Assembly (NCBI RefSeq): GCF_000272105.2
Contig: NZ_AJZD02000174.1
Span: forward strand, 1 to 64,000
Source of the DNA: Vibrio splendidus 12E03
GTDB taxonomy: Bacteria; Pseudomonadota; Gammaproteobacteria; Enterobacterales; Vibrionaceae
Reading direction: 5' to 3'
Length of the DNA: 64,000 nucleotides
The translations under genes and the position numbers were made by a program. Each line of letters begins with the position of its first letter. Positions within the stretch are counted from its first letter, which is position 1. Below, in pieces: positions 54,727 to 62,678 of this stretch. The notes under the pieces are model-generated. The model did not search any database, was not told the DNA's origin, and saw only the letters and a list, made by a program, of their open reading frames with translations.

Positions 54727-55158
54727 ATGATTCGAAGAAATATATGCAACAACAACAACTTAAGCATTAGAGGGATGACATTGGTCGAATTATTGATCGC
54801 TGTCGCCATCGTGGGGATACTTGGTGCCATTGCGTATCCAAGTTATACGAGCCATGTAATTAAAGCGCACCGAGTCACCGCGATAGCTGATATAACAAAG
54901 ATACAATTGGAAATGGAGACGCTGTACACTGGGAACTATGCATCCGCAGCGGAGAATATTATTTCCGGAGGGACATGTTTGTTTTGCAATACCGACACCA
55001 GCCGATACACGTTAGCGATTTCGGCGAGTAGTACCACTTATGCCATTCAAGCAGAACCACTTTCACAGCAAGTGAATGATGAATGTTTAGACTCGAATAC
55101 CGATAAGTTGGAATTGCACCACTCGGGTGTTTCAGAGCCAGAAGCGTGTTGGAAGTAA
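54727..55158 (+). CDS. pilE: Type IV pilin PilE-like
   Basis: A 143-residue pilin-like protein. A 16-residue leader (MIRRNICNNNNLSIRG) precedes MTLVELLIAVAIVGILGAIAYPSYTSHVIKAHR, a class III prepilin helix with Glu at +5. The C-terminal region has cysteines in CLFC, NDECLD and EACWK, so disulfide loops are likely. It resembles the minor pilin PilE rather than the major pilin because of its small size and genomic position. Divergent from fimT by 100 bp. Confidence 0.85.
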   Translation: MIRRNICNNNNLSIRGMTLVELLIAVAIVGILGAIAYPSYTSHVIKAHRVTAIADITKIQLEMETLYTGNYASAAENIISGGTCLFCNTDTSRYTLAISASSTTYAIQAEPLSQQVNDECLDSNTDKLELHHSGVSEPEACWK

Positions 55159-55245
55159 CAAGAACAACCACCAAAGGGCTCGATAATTTATCTGAGAAAT
55201 CTCGACTCTTTCTTCTCTGAGCTTATTTTCTCTGATCTACAGATA

Positions 55246-55273
55246 CAAAAAAGCCTGCACACTAGCAGGCTTT
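55246..55273 (-). terminator. Terminator of dnaJ
   Basis: On the minus strand a perfect 9-bp stem (AAAGCCTGC / GCAGGCTTT) with a 6-base loop is followed by TTTTGTATC, 23 bp after the dnaJ stop. Confidence 0.9.
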
Positions 55274-55295
55274 AAAAGTTTCAAATCACTATCAA

Positions 55296-56444
55296 CTACT
55301 TAGTTAGGTCATCGAAGAAGTTTTTCACGCCGCTGAAGAAACCTTCAGACTTTGGCTTGTGCTTGCTTGCCGCTTCACCACAACATGTCTCTTCGAATTC
55401 ACGCAGTAATTCTTTCTGACGAGAGCTTAGCTTAACCGGTGTTTCAACCACTAGTTTAACGATTAGGTCACCTACACCGCCGCCACGAACGCCTTTCACG
55501 CCTTTGCCACGCATACGGAACATACGGCCCGTTTGTGTTTCTTCTGGCACTTTAAGGTTTACACGACCATCCAGTGTTGGAACTTCAACTTCACCGCCTA
55601 AAGCAGCCATAGAGAAGCTTACTGGAACTTCACAGTAAAGATTGTTGCCGTCACGCTCAAAGATGTTGTGCTCTTTTACGTGTACTTGTACGTACAGGTC
55701 GCCAGCTGGAGCGCCTTGCTCTCCCGCTTCGCCTTCGCCTGATAGACGAATACGATCGCCAGTATCAACACCAGCAGGGATTTTAACGTTAAGTGTTTTC
55801 GTCTTCTGTTTGCGACCTTGACCATGACATGAGTTACATGGGTCTTTGATGATCTTGCCTTTACCGTTACAAGTAGGACAAGTCTGTTGAACCGCAAAGA
55901 AACCTTGGCGCATTTGTACTTGGCCGTGGCCATGACAAGTGCCACATGTTTGTGCAGAAGAGCCCGCTTTCGCGCCGCTACCGTCACAAATATCACACTC
56001 GACAAGAGTTGGTACTTCGATTTCTTTAGATACACCACGAACGGCTTCTTCTAGAGAAAGCTCCATGTTGTAACGCAAATCAGAACCACGTTGTGCACGC
56101 GCTTGACCACCACCGCGACGACCGCCGCCAAAGATATCGCCAAACACATCACCGAAGATATCGCCGAAGTCACCTTGGCCACCGCCGCCGTAACCGCCGC
56201 CGCCACCCATGCCACCTTGTTCAAAAGCTGCGTGGCCGTATTGGTCGTAAGCTGCTTTCTTTTGAGAATCGGTTAAGATCTCGTACGCTACTTTTACTTC
56301 TTTAAATTTGTCTGCTGCGCTGTCATCACCCTGATTACGGTCCGGGTGGAATTTCATCGCTAAGCGTTTGTACGCTTTTTTAATATCGCGCTCTGATGCA
56401 TCGCGGCTTACGCCTAATACTTCGTAAAAATCACGTTTTGACAT
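55296..56444 (-). CDS. dnaJ: Chaperone protein DnaJ
   Basis: DnaJ is the Hsp40 partner that delivers substrates to DnaK and stimulates its ATPase. The 382-residue protein has a J domain with HPD at residues 33-35 and a Gly/Phe-rich linker with GGGGYGGGG. Four zinc-binding CxxCxGxG repeats follow ([32 protein letters not shown]), then C-terminal substrate domains. It is downstream of dnaK on the same strand, separated by 283 bp that contain hairpins. Confidence 0.98.
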   Translation of the reverse strand: MSKRDFYEVLGVSRDASERDIKKAYKRLAMKFHPDRNQGDDSAADKFKEVKVAYEILTDSQKKAAYDQYGHAAFEQGGMGGGGGYGGGGQGDFGDIFGDVFGDIFGGGRRGGGQARAQRGSDLRYNMELSLEEAVRGVSKEIEVPTLVECDICDGSGAKAGSSAQTCGTCHGHGQVQMRQGFFAVQQTCPTCNGKGKIIKDPCNSCHGQGRKQKTKTLNVKIPAGVDTGDRIRLSGEGEAGEQGAPAGDLYVQVHVKEHNIFERDGNNLYCEVPVSFSMAALGGEVEVPTLDGRVNLKVPEETQTGRMFRMRGKGVKGVRGGGVGDLIVKLVVETPVKLSSRQKELLREFEETCCGEAASKHKPKSEGFFSGVKNFFDDLTK

Positions 56445-56577
56445 GTTCTAGGTCACCAAATAATTGCTACTACCGAATGATCACTTCAGTAGTCTGTGTA
56501 TCAATCTAGATAAAAGTTCTGCCGGCTGAAACGCCGAATAAAGCTATTATCTAGATCGACAAGTCTAAATACAAATT

Positions 56578-56609
56578 TACGGGCGTGAGAGTTACCTCTG
56601 ACGCCCGTA
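56578..56609 (-). other. Hairpin in the dnaK-dnaJ spacer
   Basis: TACGGGCGT (56578-56586) and ACGCCCGTA (56601-56609) form a perfect 9-bp stem with a 14-base loop. No T run follows on the minus strand, so it is more likely an mRNA processing, stability or partial-attenuation element between dnaK and dnaJ than a full terminator. Confidence 0.6.
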
Positions 56610-56659
56610 TTAATAAGTCTTCGAGACAAATTTCTAAGCAGATAGCTTGAGTTCTAGGA

Positions 56660-56696
56660 GGAAGCGCGGAGCCTACGCTAGTAGGTGAGCACTTCC
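56660..56696 (-). other. Imperfect palindrome just after dnaK
   Basis: GGAAG (56660-56664) pairs with CTTCC (56692-56696), GC with GC, and CCTAC (56672-56676) with GTAGG (56681-56685) around a GCTA loop. Asymmetric internal bulges (GGAG opposite TGA) are left unpaired. The element starts 31 bp after the dnaK stop. Its patterned bulges differ from a simple terminator. Confidence 0.6.
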
Positions 56697-56727
56697 GACA
56701 ACGAAATCAGGCTACTCTGTGACGAAA

Positions 56728-58641
56728 TTATTTTTTGTCGTCTTTAACTTCTTCAAACTCTGCGTCTACCACATCGTCGTCTTGCTTAGGTTGTTCACCA
56801 GCGTCAGCACCAGCTTGTTCAGCTTGAGCTTTCTGTTGAGCAATTTCCATTAGCTTCTGAGCTGCTTGCATAAGTTCTTGAACTTTAGCGTCGATAGCTT
56901 CTTTGTCGTTACCAGACTTAACTTCTTCTAGTGCCGTGATAGCCGCTTCGATTTTAGCTTTCTCGTCTGCAGGTAGCGCTTCACCAGCTTCTTCTACTTG
57001 CTTCTTAGTGCCGTGAATCATTTGGTCAGCTTGGTTACGTGCAGTTACTAGCTCTTCGAACTTTTTGTCCGCTTCTTTGTTAGCTTCTGCTTCTTGTACC
57101 ATTGCTTCGATCTCTTCCTCAGACAGGCCGCCTGATGCTTGGATAGTGATCTTCTGCTCTTTACCTGTTGCTTTATCTTTAGCAGATACGTTCAGGATAC
57201 CATCAGCATCTAGGTCGAATGTTACTTCGATTTGTGGCATGCCACGTGGTGCTGGTTGGATACCTTCTAGGTTGAACTGACCAAGAGACTTGTTGTAAGT
57301 CGCTTGCTTACGCTCACCTTGAAGAACGTGGATAGTTACTGCGTTTTGGTTGTCTTCAGCTGTAGAGAACACTTGATCCGCTTTAGTAGGGATAGTTGTG
57401 TTTTTCTCGATAAGCTTAGTCATCACGCCGCCCATCGTTTCGATACCGAAAGATAGAGGAGTAACGTCTAGTAGTAGAACGTCTTTAACGTCACCAGCTA
57501 GTACACCACCTTGAACAGCAGCACCCATTGCAACAGCTTCATCAGGGTTCACGTCTTTACGTGGCTCTTTACCGAAGAATTCAGTTACTTTAGCTTGAAC
57601 CATAGGCATACGAGTTTGACCACCAACTAGGATAACGTCAGTGATTTCGCCTACAGATAGGTCAGCATCTGCTAGAGCTACTTTTAGTGGCTCAAGAGAA
57701 CGTTGAACTAGGTCTTCAACTAGAGACTCAAGCTTCGCACGAGTCACTTTGATGTTCATGTGCTTAGGACCAGTCGCATCAGCAGTAACGTAAGGTAGGT
57801 TTACGTCAGTTTGAGTAGTAGAAGAAAGCTCGATTTTCGCTTTTTCTGCTGCTTCTTTAACACGCTGCATTGCTAGTGGATCAGCTTTAAGGTCGATACC
57901 TTGCTCTTTCTTGAACTCATCTACTAGGTAGTTGATCATGCGGTTATCGAAATCTTCACCACCAAGGTGAGTGTCACCGTTAGTTGAAAGAACTTCGAAA
58001 GTTTTCTCGCCTTCTACTTCATCGATTTCGATGATAGAGATATCGAATGTACCACCACCAAGGTCGTATACAGCGATAGTGCGATCACCACCTTGCTTGT
58101 CTAGGCCGTAAGCTAGAGCAGCAGCAGTTGGTTCGTTGATGATACGTTTAACATCTAGACCTGCGATACGGCCAGCATCTTTAGTTGCTTGACGTTGAGC
58201 ATCGTTGAAGTAAGCAGGAACAGTAACAACTGCGCCAGTTACTTCTTCGCCTAGGAAGTCTTCAGCTGTTTTCTTCATTTTCTTAAGAACTTCAGCAGAT
58301 ACTTGAGGAGCAGCCATTTTTTGGCCTTGCGCTTCAACCCATGCATCACCGTTATCAGCTTTAACAATGTTAAAAGGCATGATTTCGATATCGCGTTGAA
58401 CTTCTTCATCTTCAAAACGACGACCGATTAGACGCTTAATTGCGTATAGCGTGTTTTGAGGGTTAGTAACTGCTTGACGTTTCGCAGGTTGACCAACTAG
58501 CGTCTCGCCGTCAGTGTATGCGATTACCGATGCTGTTGTGCGTTCGCCTTCAGCATTTTCTAGTACGCGTGGTTTGTCGCCGTCTAAAACAGCAACACAA
58601 GAGTTAGTAGTACCTAAATCAATACCAATGATTCGACCCAT
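56728..58641 (-). CDS. dnaK: Chaperone protein DnaK (Hsp70)
   Basis: DnaK is the ATP-driven Hsp70 chaperone. The 637-residue protein has the ATPase domain ([38 protein letters not shown]) and the interdomain linker [17 protein letters not shown] beta-sandwich substrate domain and a helical lid follow, with the acidic C-terminal end [12 protein letters not shown]. Two sigma32-type promoters lie upstream. It precedes dnaJ; grpE is 2 kb away on the same strand, beyond a symporter gene. Confidence 0.99.
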   Translation of the reverse strand: MGRIIGIDLGTTNSCVAVLDGDKPRVLENAEGERTTASVIAYTDGETLVGQPAKRQAVTNPQNTLYAIKRLIGRRFEDEEVQRDIEIMPFNIVKADNGDAWVEAQGQKMAAPQVSAEVLKKMKKTAEDFLGEEVTGAVVTVPAYFNDAQRQATKDAGRIAGLDVKRIINEPTAAALAYGLDKQGGDRTIAVYDLGGGTFDISIIEIDEVEGEKTFEVLSTNGDTHLGGEDFDNRMINYLVDEFKKEQGIDLKADPLAMQRVKEAAEKAKIELSSTTQTDVNLPYVTADATGPKHMNIKVTRAKLESLVEDLVQRSLEPLKVALADADLSVGEITDVILVGGQTRMPMVQAKVTEFFGKEPRKDVNPDEAVAMGAAVQGGVLAGDVKDVLLLDVTPLSFGIETMGGVMTKLIEKNTTIPTKADQVFSTAEDNQNAVTIHVLQGERKQATYNKSLGQFNLEGIQPAPRGMPQIEVTFDLDADGILNVSAKDKATGKEQKITIQASGGLSEEEIEAMVQEAEANKEADKKFEELVTARNQADQMIHGTKKQVEEAGEALPADEKAKIEAAITALEEVKSGNDKEAIDAKVQELMQAAQKLMEIAQQKAQAEQAGADAGEQPKQDDDVVDAEFEEVKDDKK

Positions 58642-58691
58642 CAGGCTATCTCCGAAATATAATCTATATTAGTTTTTTGCTATACCCACAT

Positions 58692-58720
58692 ATGTGGGGG
58701 GCGGTAATCAGGGATTCAAC
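58692..58720 (-). promoter_or_regulatory. Heat-shock (sigma32) promoter of dnaK, proximal
   Basis: On the minus strand GTTGAA, 15 bases of spacer and CCCCACAT match the sigma32 pattern (CTTGAA, 13-17 bases, CCCCATNT), about 50 bp upstream of the dnaK start. Confidence 0.7.
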
Positions 58721-58771
58721 CCTAATACACAAAATTTAAGTGCAAATGTAATTTGCTTTCGTATGCACCAT

Positions 58772-58799
58772 AGATAAGGGCTCACGAAGCCTTTTCAAG
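58772..58799 (-). promoter_or_regulatory. Heat-shock (sigma32) promoter of dnaK, distal
   Basis: On the minus strand CTTGAA, 13 bases of spacer and CCCTTATCT. The -35 is exact and the -10 deviates from CCCCATNT at two places. It lies about 130 bp before dnaK, so dnaK probably has two heat-shock start points. Confidence 0.5.
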
Positions 58800-59032
58800 G
58801 GTGAAAATGGATTTTTTTACATTTATTTTAATAAAAGGAATGATTAGGCACGAATACATATCATTACCGCCTATATAAGTCCCATAACTGGGTTTATTCA
58901 CCCTCGACTATCCTTTCTTGTAGCAAAGTCTTGTTTCTGTAAACGGGCTCTCAAAGAGGCTCCCTCACACAACAATTAAGGCCGCACTATCGTTTGTTGA
59001 GTAAAAGTAGATAAAGTGACCTTCTCACCCAA
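58800..59032. other. Region between the dnaK promoters and the symporter gene
   Basis: About 230 bp without a supported gene. No feature recognised apart from the flanking promoter and terminator. Confidence 0.4.
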
Positions 59033-59061
59033 TAAAAAACGGAGCCACTTGGGCTCCGTTT
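59033..59061 (-). terminator. Terminator of the symporter gene
   Basis: On the minus strand a perfect 10-bp stem (AAACGGAGCC / GGCTCCGTTT) with a 5-base loop is followed by a T-rich tract. Confidence 0.9.
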
Positions 59062-59114
59062 ATCTACTCAGGGTTTCAGCTCAGATTAAATCTATAGCGG
59101 AAAGAGTCTCTGAA

Positions 59115-60389
59115 TTAAGCTTCTGCTTTCTGTAGCTCAGCTTCTTCATTAGCTTCAACGCCAATTTCGTTTTCAGATTTAGCAACGATAGTGTTCACCG
59201 CTGTATCACCTACTACGTTTGAAGAAGTACAGAACATGTCACAGATACGGTCAACAGCAGCAACAATCGCTAGACCTTCTGGTGGTAAACCTAGTTGGTG
59301 CAATAGAACACCGACCATCACAACACCGCCACCAGGAACACCACCAGCACCGATAGACAGTAGCAAGATAGTTAGACCAAGAGTGAAGATATCAGCAGTG
59401 TTGATTGGCTGACCAAACGCGTTTGCTACGAACATAGTTGCTAGTGCGATGTAGATAGATACACCAGACATGTTCATTGTTGCACCTAGCGGTACACCGA
59501 AACCCGCTACTGACTTAGATACGTTTAGTTTGTCAGTTAGAGTACGCATTGTTACTGGGATTGTTGCATTCGAACTTGCTGTAGATAGTGAGAATAGAAC
59601 TTGCTCACGAGTTGCACGTAGGAACTGCTTTGGAGAAATACCAGTGAATGAACCAACCATCATTGGGTAGAAGAAGAAAATCCAGAACACAAGCATTGCA
59701 ACCACAAGTGCCACATAGCCAGCAACTGACATTAGCGTGTCTGCATCCAGTGTTGCGCCCAGCTGAATCATCAGAGCAAATACACCGTAAGGCGCCAAGC
59801 TCATTACTAGACCGATAAGCTTCATCATGATTTCGTTAGCCATCTTGAATGTCTTGATAGCTGGGCCACCACGAGAATCAAGAGCTTGAATAGCAAGACC
59901 TGTCAAAATTGCCATGAAGATGATTTGTAGCATATCGCCGCTTGCGAACGCTTCTACAGGGTTGCTAGGAACAATGTTAACAACAAGAGAGAAGATGTCT
60001 GGTGTTTCAGTTGTTGTAAGCGCGATTGTCTCAGAAACCGTACCTGCTAGGTTTGCACCAGCACCAGGTTGGAAAATAAGACCAATAGTTAGAGCAGCAG
60101 AGATCGCGATGATGGTGTTAATAATGTAAAGACCAAAGGTTTTACCACCAAGACGACCAAATGAACGGATATCTTTTAGTTCAACGATACCGCAAACAAT
60201 AGATACATATACAAGAGGCACTACCAGCAACTTGATAAGTGATACGAACATACCACCAGCGCCTTCCGCAGCACCAAGTAGGTAAGTGTCAAAAATAGCA
60301 ATACCGCTGAATAGGTACTGAATAGCAGTACCAATAAGTAGGCCGGCAAACAAGCCTACAAAAATCTTACTTGAGAGCGATTTATCCAT
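59115..60389 (-). CDS. Dicarboxylate/amino acid:cation symporter (DAACS family)
   Basis: A 424-residue secondary carrier of the DAACS family (GltP, GltT, DctA, SstT relatives), which takes up glutamate, aspartate or C4-dicarboxylates with Na+ or H+. It has eight membrane segments. The serine-rich re-entrant loop is LFSLSTASSNATIPVTM, the family motif GATMNMSGVSIYIALATMFVA lies in TM7, and VDRICDMFCTSSNVVGDTAVNTIV lies in TM8. Coupling ion and substrate cannot be fixed from sequence. It interrupts grpE and dnaK with its own terminator. Confidence 0.93.
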   Translation of the reverse strand: MDKSLSSKIFVGLFAGLLIGTAIQYLFSGIAIFDTYLLGAAEGAGGMFVSLIKLLVVPLVYVSIVCGIVELKDIRSFGRLGGKTFGLYIINTIIAISAALTIGLIFQPGAGANLAGTVSETIALTTTETPDIFSLVVNIVPSNPVEAFASGDMLQIIFMAILTGLAIQALDSRGGPAIKTFKMANEIMMKLIGLVMSLAPYGVFALMIQLGATLDADTLMSVAGYVALVVAMLVFWIFFFYPMMVGSFTGISPKQFLRATREQVLFSLSTASSNATIPVTMRTLTDKLNVSKSVAGFGVPLGATMNMSGVSIYIALATMFVANAFGQPINTADIFTLGLTILLLSIGAGGVPGGGVVMVGVLLHQLGLPPEGLAIVAAVDRICDMFCTSSNVVGDTAVNTIVAKSENEIGVEANEEAELQKAEA

Positions 60390-60662
60390 CGTTCTTCTCC
60401 AGTCTGTTGTGTTTAAAATTTTTACTTTTATAGTTATATATGCGACTAAAATCGCTATATGGCAGTGGATTTTACATACAAAGATAACAATTAAAAGTGT
60501 TTATTTACAAAAATATTACAAATGTGACATCAAAACATTTCTTAATTAACAACCAGTTTCATAACACAAAACTCTAAATCGCTGATCTGAATGAAATAAA
60601 AAGAACGACATTCTTAATGCGGTTTTGATGCTTATTTACGTGGACTCTCAGGCTATAGACAT
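60390..60662. other. Region between the symporter gene and grpE terminator
   Basis: About 270 bp of AT-rich sequence; presumably the symporter promoter. No reading frame or recognisable motif is supported. Confidence 0.4.
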
Positions 60663-60691
60663 AAAAAAAGAGAGGCATATGCCTCTCTTTT
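60663..60691 (-). terminator. Terminator of grpE
   Basis: A perfect 11-bp stem (AAAAGAGAGGC / GCCTCTCTTTT) with loop ATAT. On the minus strand it is followed by further T residues, 87 bp after the grpE stop. Confidence 0.9.
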
Positions 60692-60777
60692 CATTTCACG
60701 TAAACCAGTGATTTATTTTGCCGCCACGACTTATTCAGTCAATGCGCCAGTCAATCAGTTGGTAACGTAATAAGTCA

Positions 60778-61359
60778 TTACTTAGCAACCATAACCATCG
60801 CTGGGCGAACCACACGACCGTTTAGTTCGTAGCCTTTTTGCATCACAAACATAACCGTGTTTGATTCATGATCTGGGCTTTCTTGGATAGACATTGCTTG
60901 GTGGAATTCAGGGTTGAACGCTTCACCTTCAGGGTTGATCTCTTTAAGACCAAACTTAGCAACTGTATCTACGAACGTCTTGTGCGTTAGCTCAACACCT
61001 TCAAACAGTGGCTTAACCACTTCGTTTTCAGCGTCTGCCGCTTGCATTGCACGCTCTAGGTTGTCGATTACAGGAAGTAGACCTTCAGCAAACTTGTTCA
61101 AAGCGAATTTACGCGCTTTATCAATTTCTTGTTCGCTACGGCGACGCATGTTTTCAACTTCAGCTTTCGCGCGAAGAACAGAATCTTGTTGCTCTTTCAC
61201 TTTAGATTCGCTAGAAAGCAGTGCAGCTTCCAGTTGAGCGATTTTTGCTTCCTGCTCATCAGCAGCGTCTTCATTCAGCTCAGCTTCTTCAACTTTCTCA
61301 GCTTCAGCGATGATCTGATCTAGCTCTTCTTCGGTTACTTTGTTTTCTTCGTTGCTCAT
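60778..61359 (-). CDS. grpE: Nucleotide exchange factor GrpE
   Basis: GrpE removes ADP from DnaK. The 193-residue protein starts at the ATG at 61359, preceded by GGAGAT; the longer frame from 61443 is rejected. It has the long N-terminal acidic coiled coil ([33 protein letters not shown]), then [40 protein letters not shown] of the dimer helix bundle. The C-terminal beta domain ends [15 protein letters not shown] near-perfect sigma32 promoter lies upstream. Confidence 0.97.
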   Translation of the reverse strand: MSNEENKVTEEELDQIIAEAEKVEEAELNEDAADEQEAKIAQLEAALLSSESKVKEQQDSVLRAKAEVENMRRRSEQEIDKARKFALNKFAEGLLPVIDNLERAMQAADAENEVVKPLFEGVELTHKTFVDTVAKFGLKEINPEGEAFNPEFHQAMSIQESPDHESNTVMFVMQKGYELNGRVVRPAMVMVAK

Positions 61360-61453
61360 GATATCTCCAGAATTCGTTTTCAATGCAAGTGACAGGCGTG
61401 TTTGCGCCCCAAATTGATATAAAACACTCGCATAGACGTTCAACTTGCCTTTA

Positions 61454-61481
61454 TTATGGGGATGAAGAATTTTGATTCAAG
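61454..61481 (-). promoter_or_regulatory. Heat-shock (sigma32) promoter of grpE
   Basis: On the minus strand CTTGAA, 14 bases of spacer and CCCCATAA match the sigma32 consensus exactly at every strongly conserved base, 95 bp before the grpE ATG. The divergent nadK starts 22 bp away. Confidence 0.88.
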
Positions 61482-61502
61482 CCTAATTCGTTTGGAAACG
61501 TT

Positions 61503-62387
61503 ATGAAAAAGCCATTTGAAGTCATCGCCATTATTGGTAAACCTCGAGATCAGCAAGCAATTCAGACTCATAGAGAGCTCTATCAGTGGTTAAGTGCTGA
61601 GGGTTATCAAGTGTTTGTTGATGACAGACTCGCCACTATTTTAGACGACATCCCAAAAGAACATTTTTCTAGCCTGATTGAATTAGGTAAACGCGCCGAT
61701 CTCGCCATTGTGGTCGGCGGCGACGGAAATATGCTCGGTGCCGCTCGAATCTTGTCACGTTTCGACATTTCAGTGATTGGTGTTAACCGAGGCAACCTTG
61801 GTTTCCTAACCGATCTCAACCCTGAAAACTTCCAGAGTGCGCTTACTGATGTTCTCAAAGGCGAGTTCATGGAAGAGGAACGCTTCCTGCTTGAAACGGA
61901 AATTCACCGTCACGGCCAAATAAAAAGCCATAATGCAGCACTAAACGAAGCGGTACTTCACCCAGGTCAAGTTGCACACATGATCGAGTTTGAAGTGTAT
62001 ATCGACGACAGCTTTGCCTTCTCGCAGCGTTCTGATGGCTTGATCGTTTCTACGCCAACAGGTTCTACCGCTTACTCGCTTTCTGGCGGCGGCCCTATCC
62101 TGTCATCAAGCCTAAATGCGATCTCACTAGTACCAATGTTCCCACACACCCTTTCAAGTCGCCCACTTGTGGTGGATGGCAAGCGTCGTATCAAGCTGAT
62201 CGTATCGCCTGATAACCGCGGAACTCAGGAAGTGAGCTGTGATGGTCAAATCTCGCTGCCTGTTTCCCCTGGCGATGAGATCCACATTTACCAAAGCCCA
62301 AATGTACTCAAACTGATCCATCCTAAGGACTACAATTACTACCACGTTCTACGTAACAAACTAGGTTGGTCGAGTAAGCTGTTCTAA
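61503..62387 (+). CDS. nadK: NAD kinase
   Basis: NadK makes NADP from NAD and ATP. The 294-residue protein has the family catalytic [11 protein letters not shown] (about residues 75-85) and [12 protein letters not shown]. Downstream NEAVLHPG and the [23 protein letters not shown] nucleotide-binding segment are present. Start [20 protein letters not shown] is typical of the gammaproteobacterial type. Divergent from grpE and followed by a strong terminator, then recN, the same order as in E. coli. Confidence 0.97.
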   Translation: MKKPFEVIAIIGKPRDQQAIQTHRELYQWLSAEGYQVFVDDRLATILDDIPKEHFSSLIELGKRADLAIVVGGDGNMLGAARILSRFDISVIGVNRGNLGFLTDLNPENFQSALTDVLKGEFMEEERFLLETEIHRHGQIKSHNAALNEAVLHPGQVAHMIEFEVYIDDSFAFSQRSDGLIVSTPTGSTAYSLSGGGPILSSSLNAISLVPMFPHTLSSRPLVVDGKRRIKLIVSPDNRGTQEVSCDGQISLPVSPGDEIHIYQSPNVLKLIHPKDYNYYHVLRNKLGWSSKLF

Positions 62388-62418
62388 CTAAACAGCTCTA
62401 GCAATAACCGAAAATTTC

Positions 62419-62448
62419 AAAGGCTGACGACATTCGTCAGCCTTTTTT
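62419..62448 (+). terminator. Terminator of nadK
   Basis: A perfect 12-bp stem (AAAGGCTGACGA / TCGTCAGCCTTT) with a 3-base loop, followed by further T residues. Confidence 0.93.
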
Positions 62449-62498
62449 ATTACCGATTAAAAGCCCACCATCTCTGTCTTTACGCCAATCCACCACAT

Positions 62499-62545
62499 CG
62501 TCATTCCCAAGAGGAAGGAACGACCGAGTTGGGAATCTATAGCGG
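62499..62545. repeat. Diverged copy of the csdA-csdE intergenic repeat
   Basis: Between nadK and recN the sequence shares CGTCATT, AGGAACGA, GGAATCT and ATAGC, in that order and at similar spacing, with the repeat at 16620-16667. It lacks the left palindromic arm, so it is a partial copy. Confidence 0.5.
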
Positions 62546-62610
62546 TTTCAGTGATCTACAGACAAGCTTAATTCTGAGAGCTGTCGCAAAAAATTTTAAC
62601 CTGCCGACTT

Positions 62611-62670
62611 TACTGTATAAAGAAACAGTATATACTGAGCTTATATACAGTATTGTTCAGTTATACAGGT
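62611..62670 (+). promoter_or_regulatory. Three LexA boxes upstream of recN
   Basis: TACTGTATAAAGAAACAGTA (62611-62630) and TACTGAGCTTATATACAGTA (62633-62652) each contain CTG-N10-CAG. TATTGTTCAGTTATACAGGT (62651-62670) is a weaker TTG-N10-CAG site that overlaps the second by two bases. They end 8 bp before the recN start. recN is among the most strongly SOS-induced genes of E. coli, where several LexA boxes also occur. Confidence 0.9.
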
Positions 62671-62678
62671 AAATAAAA

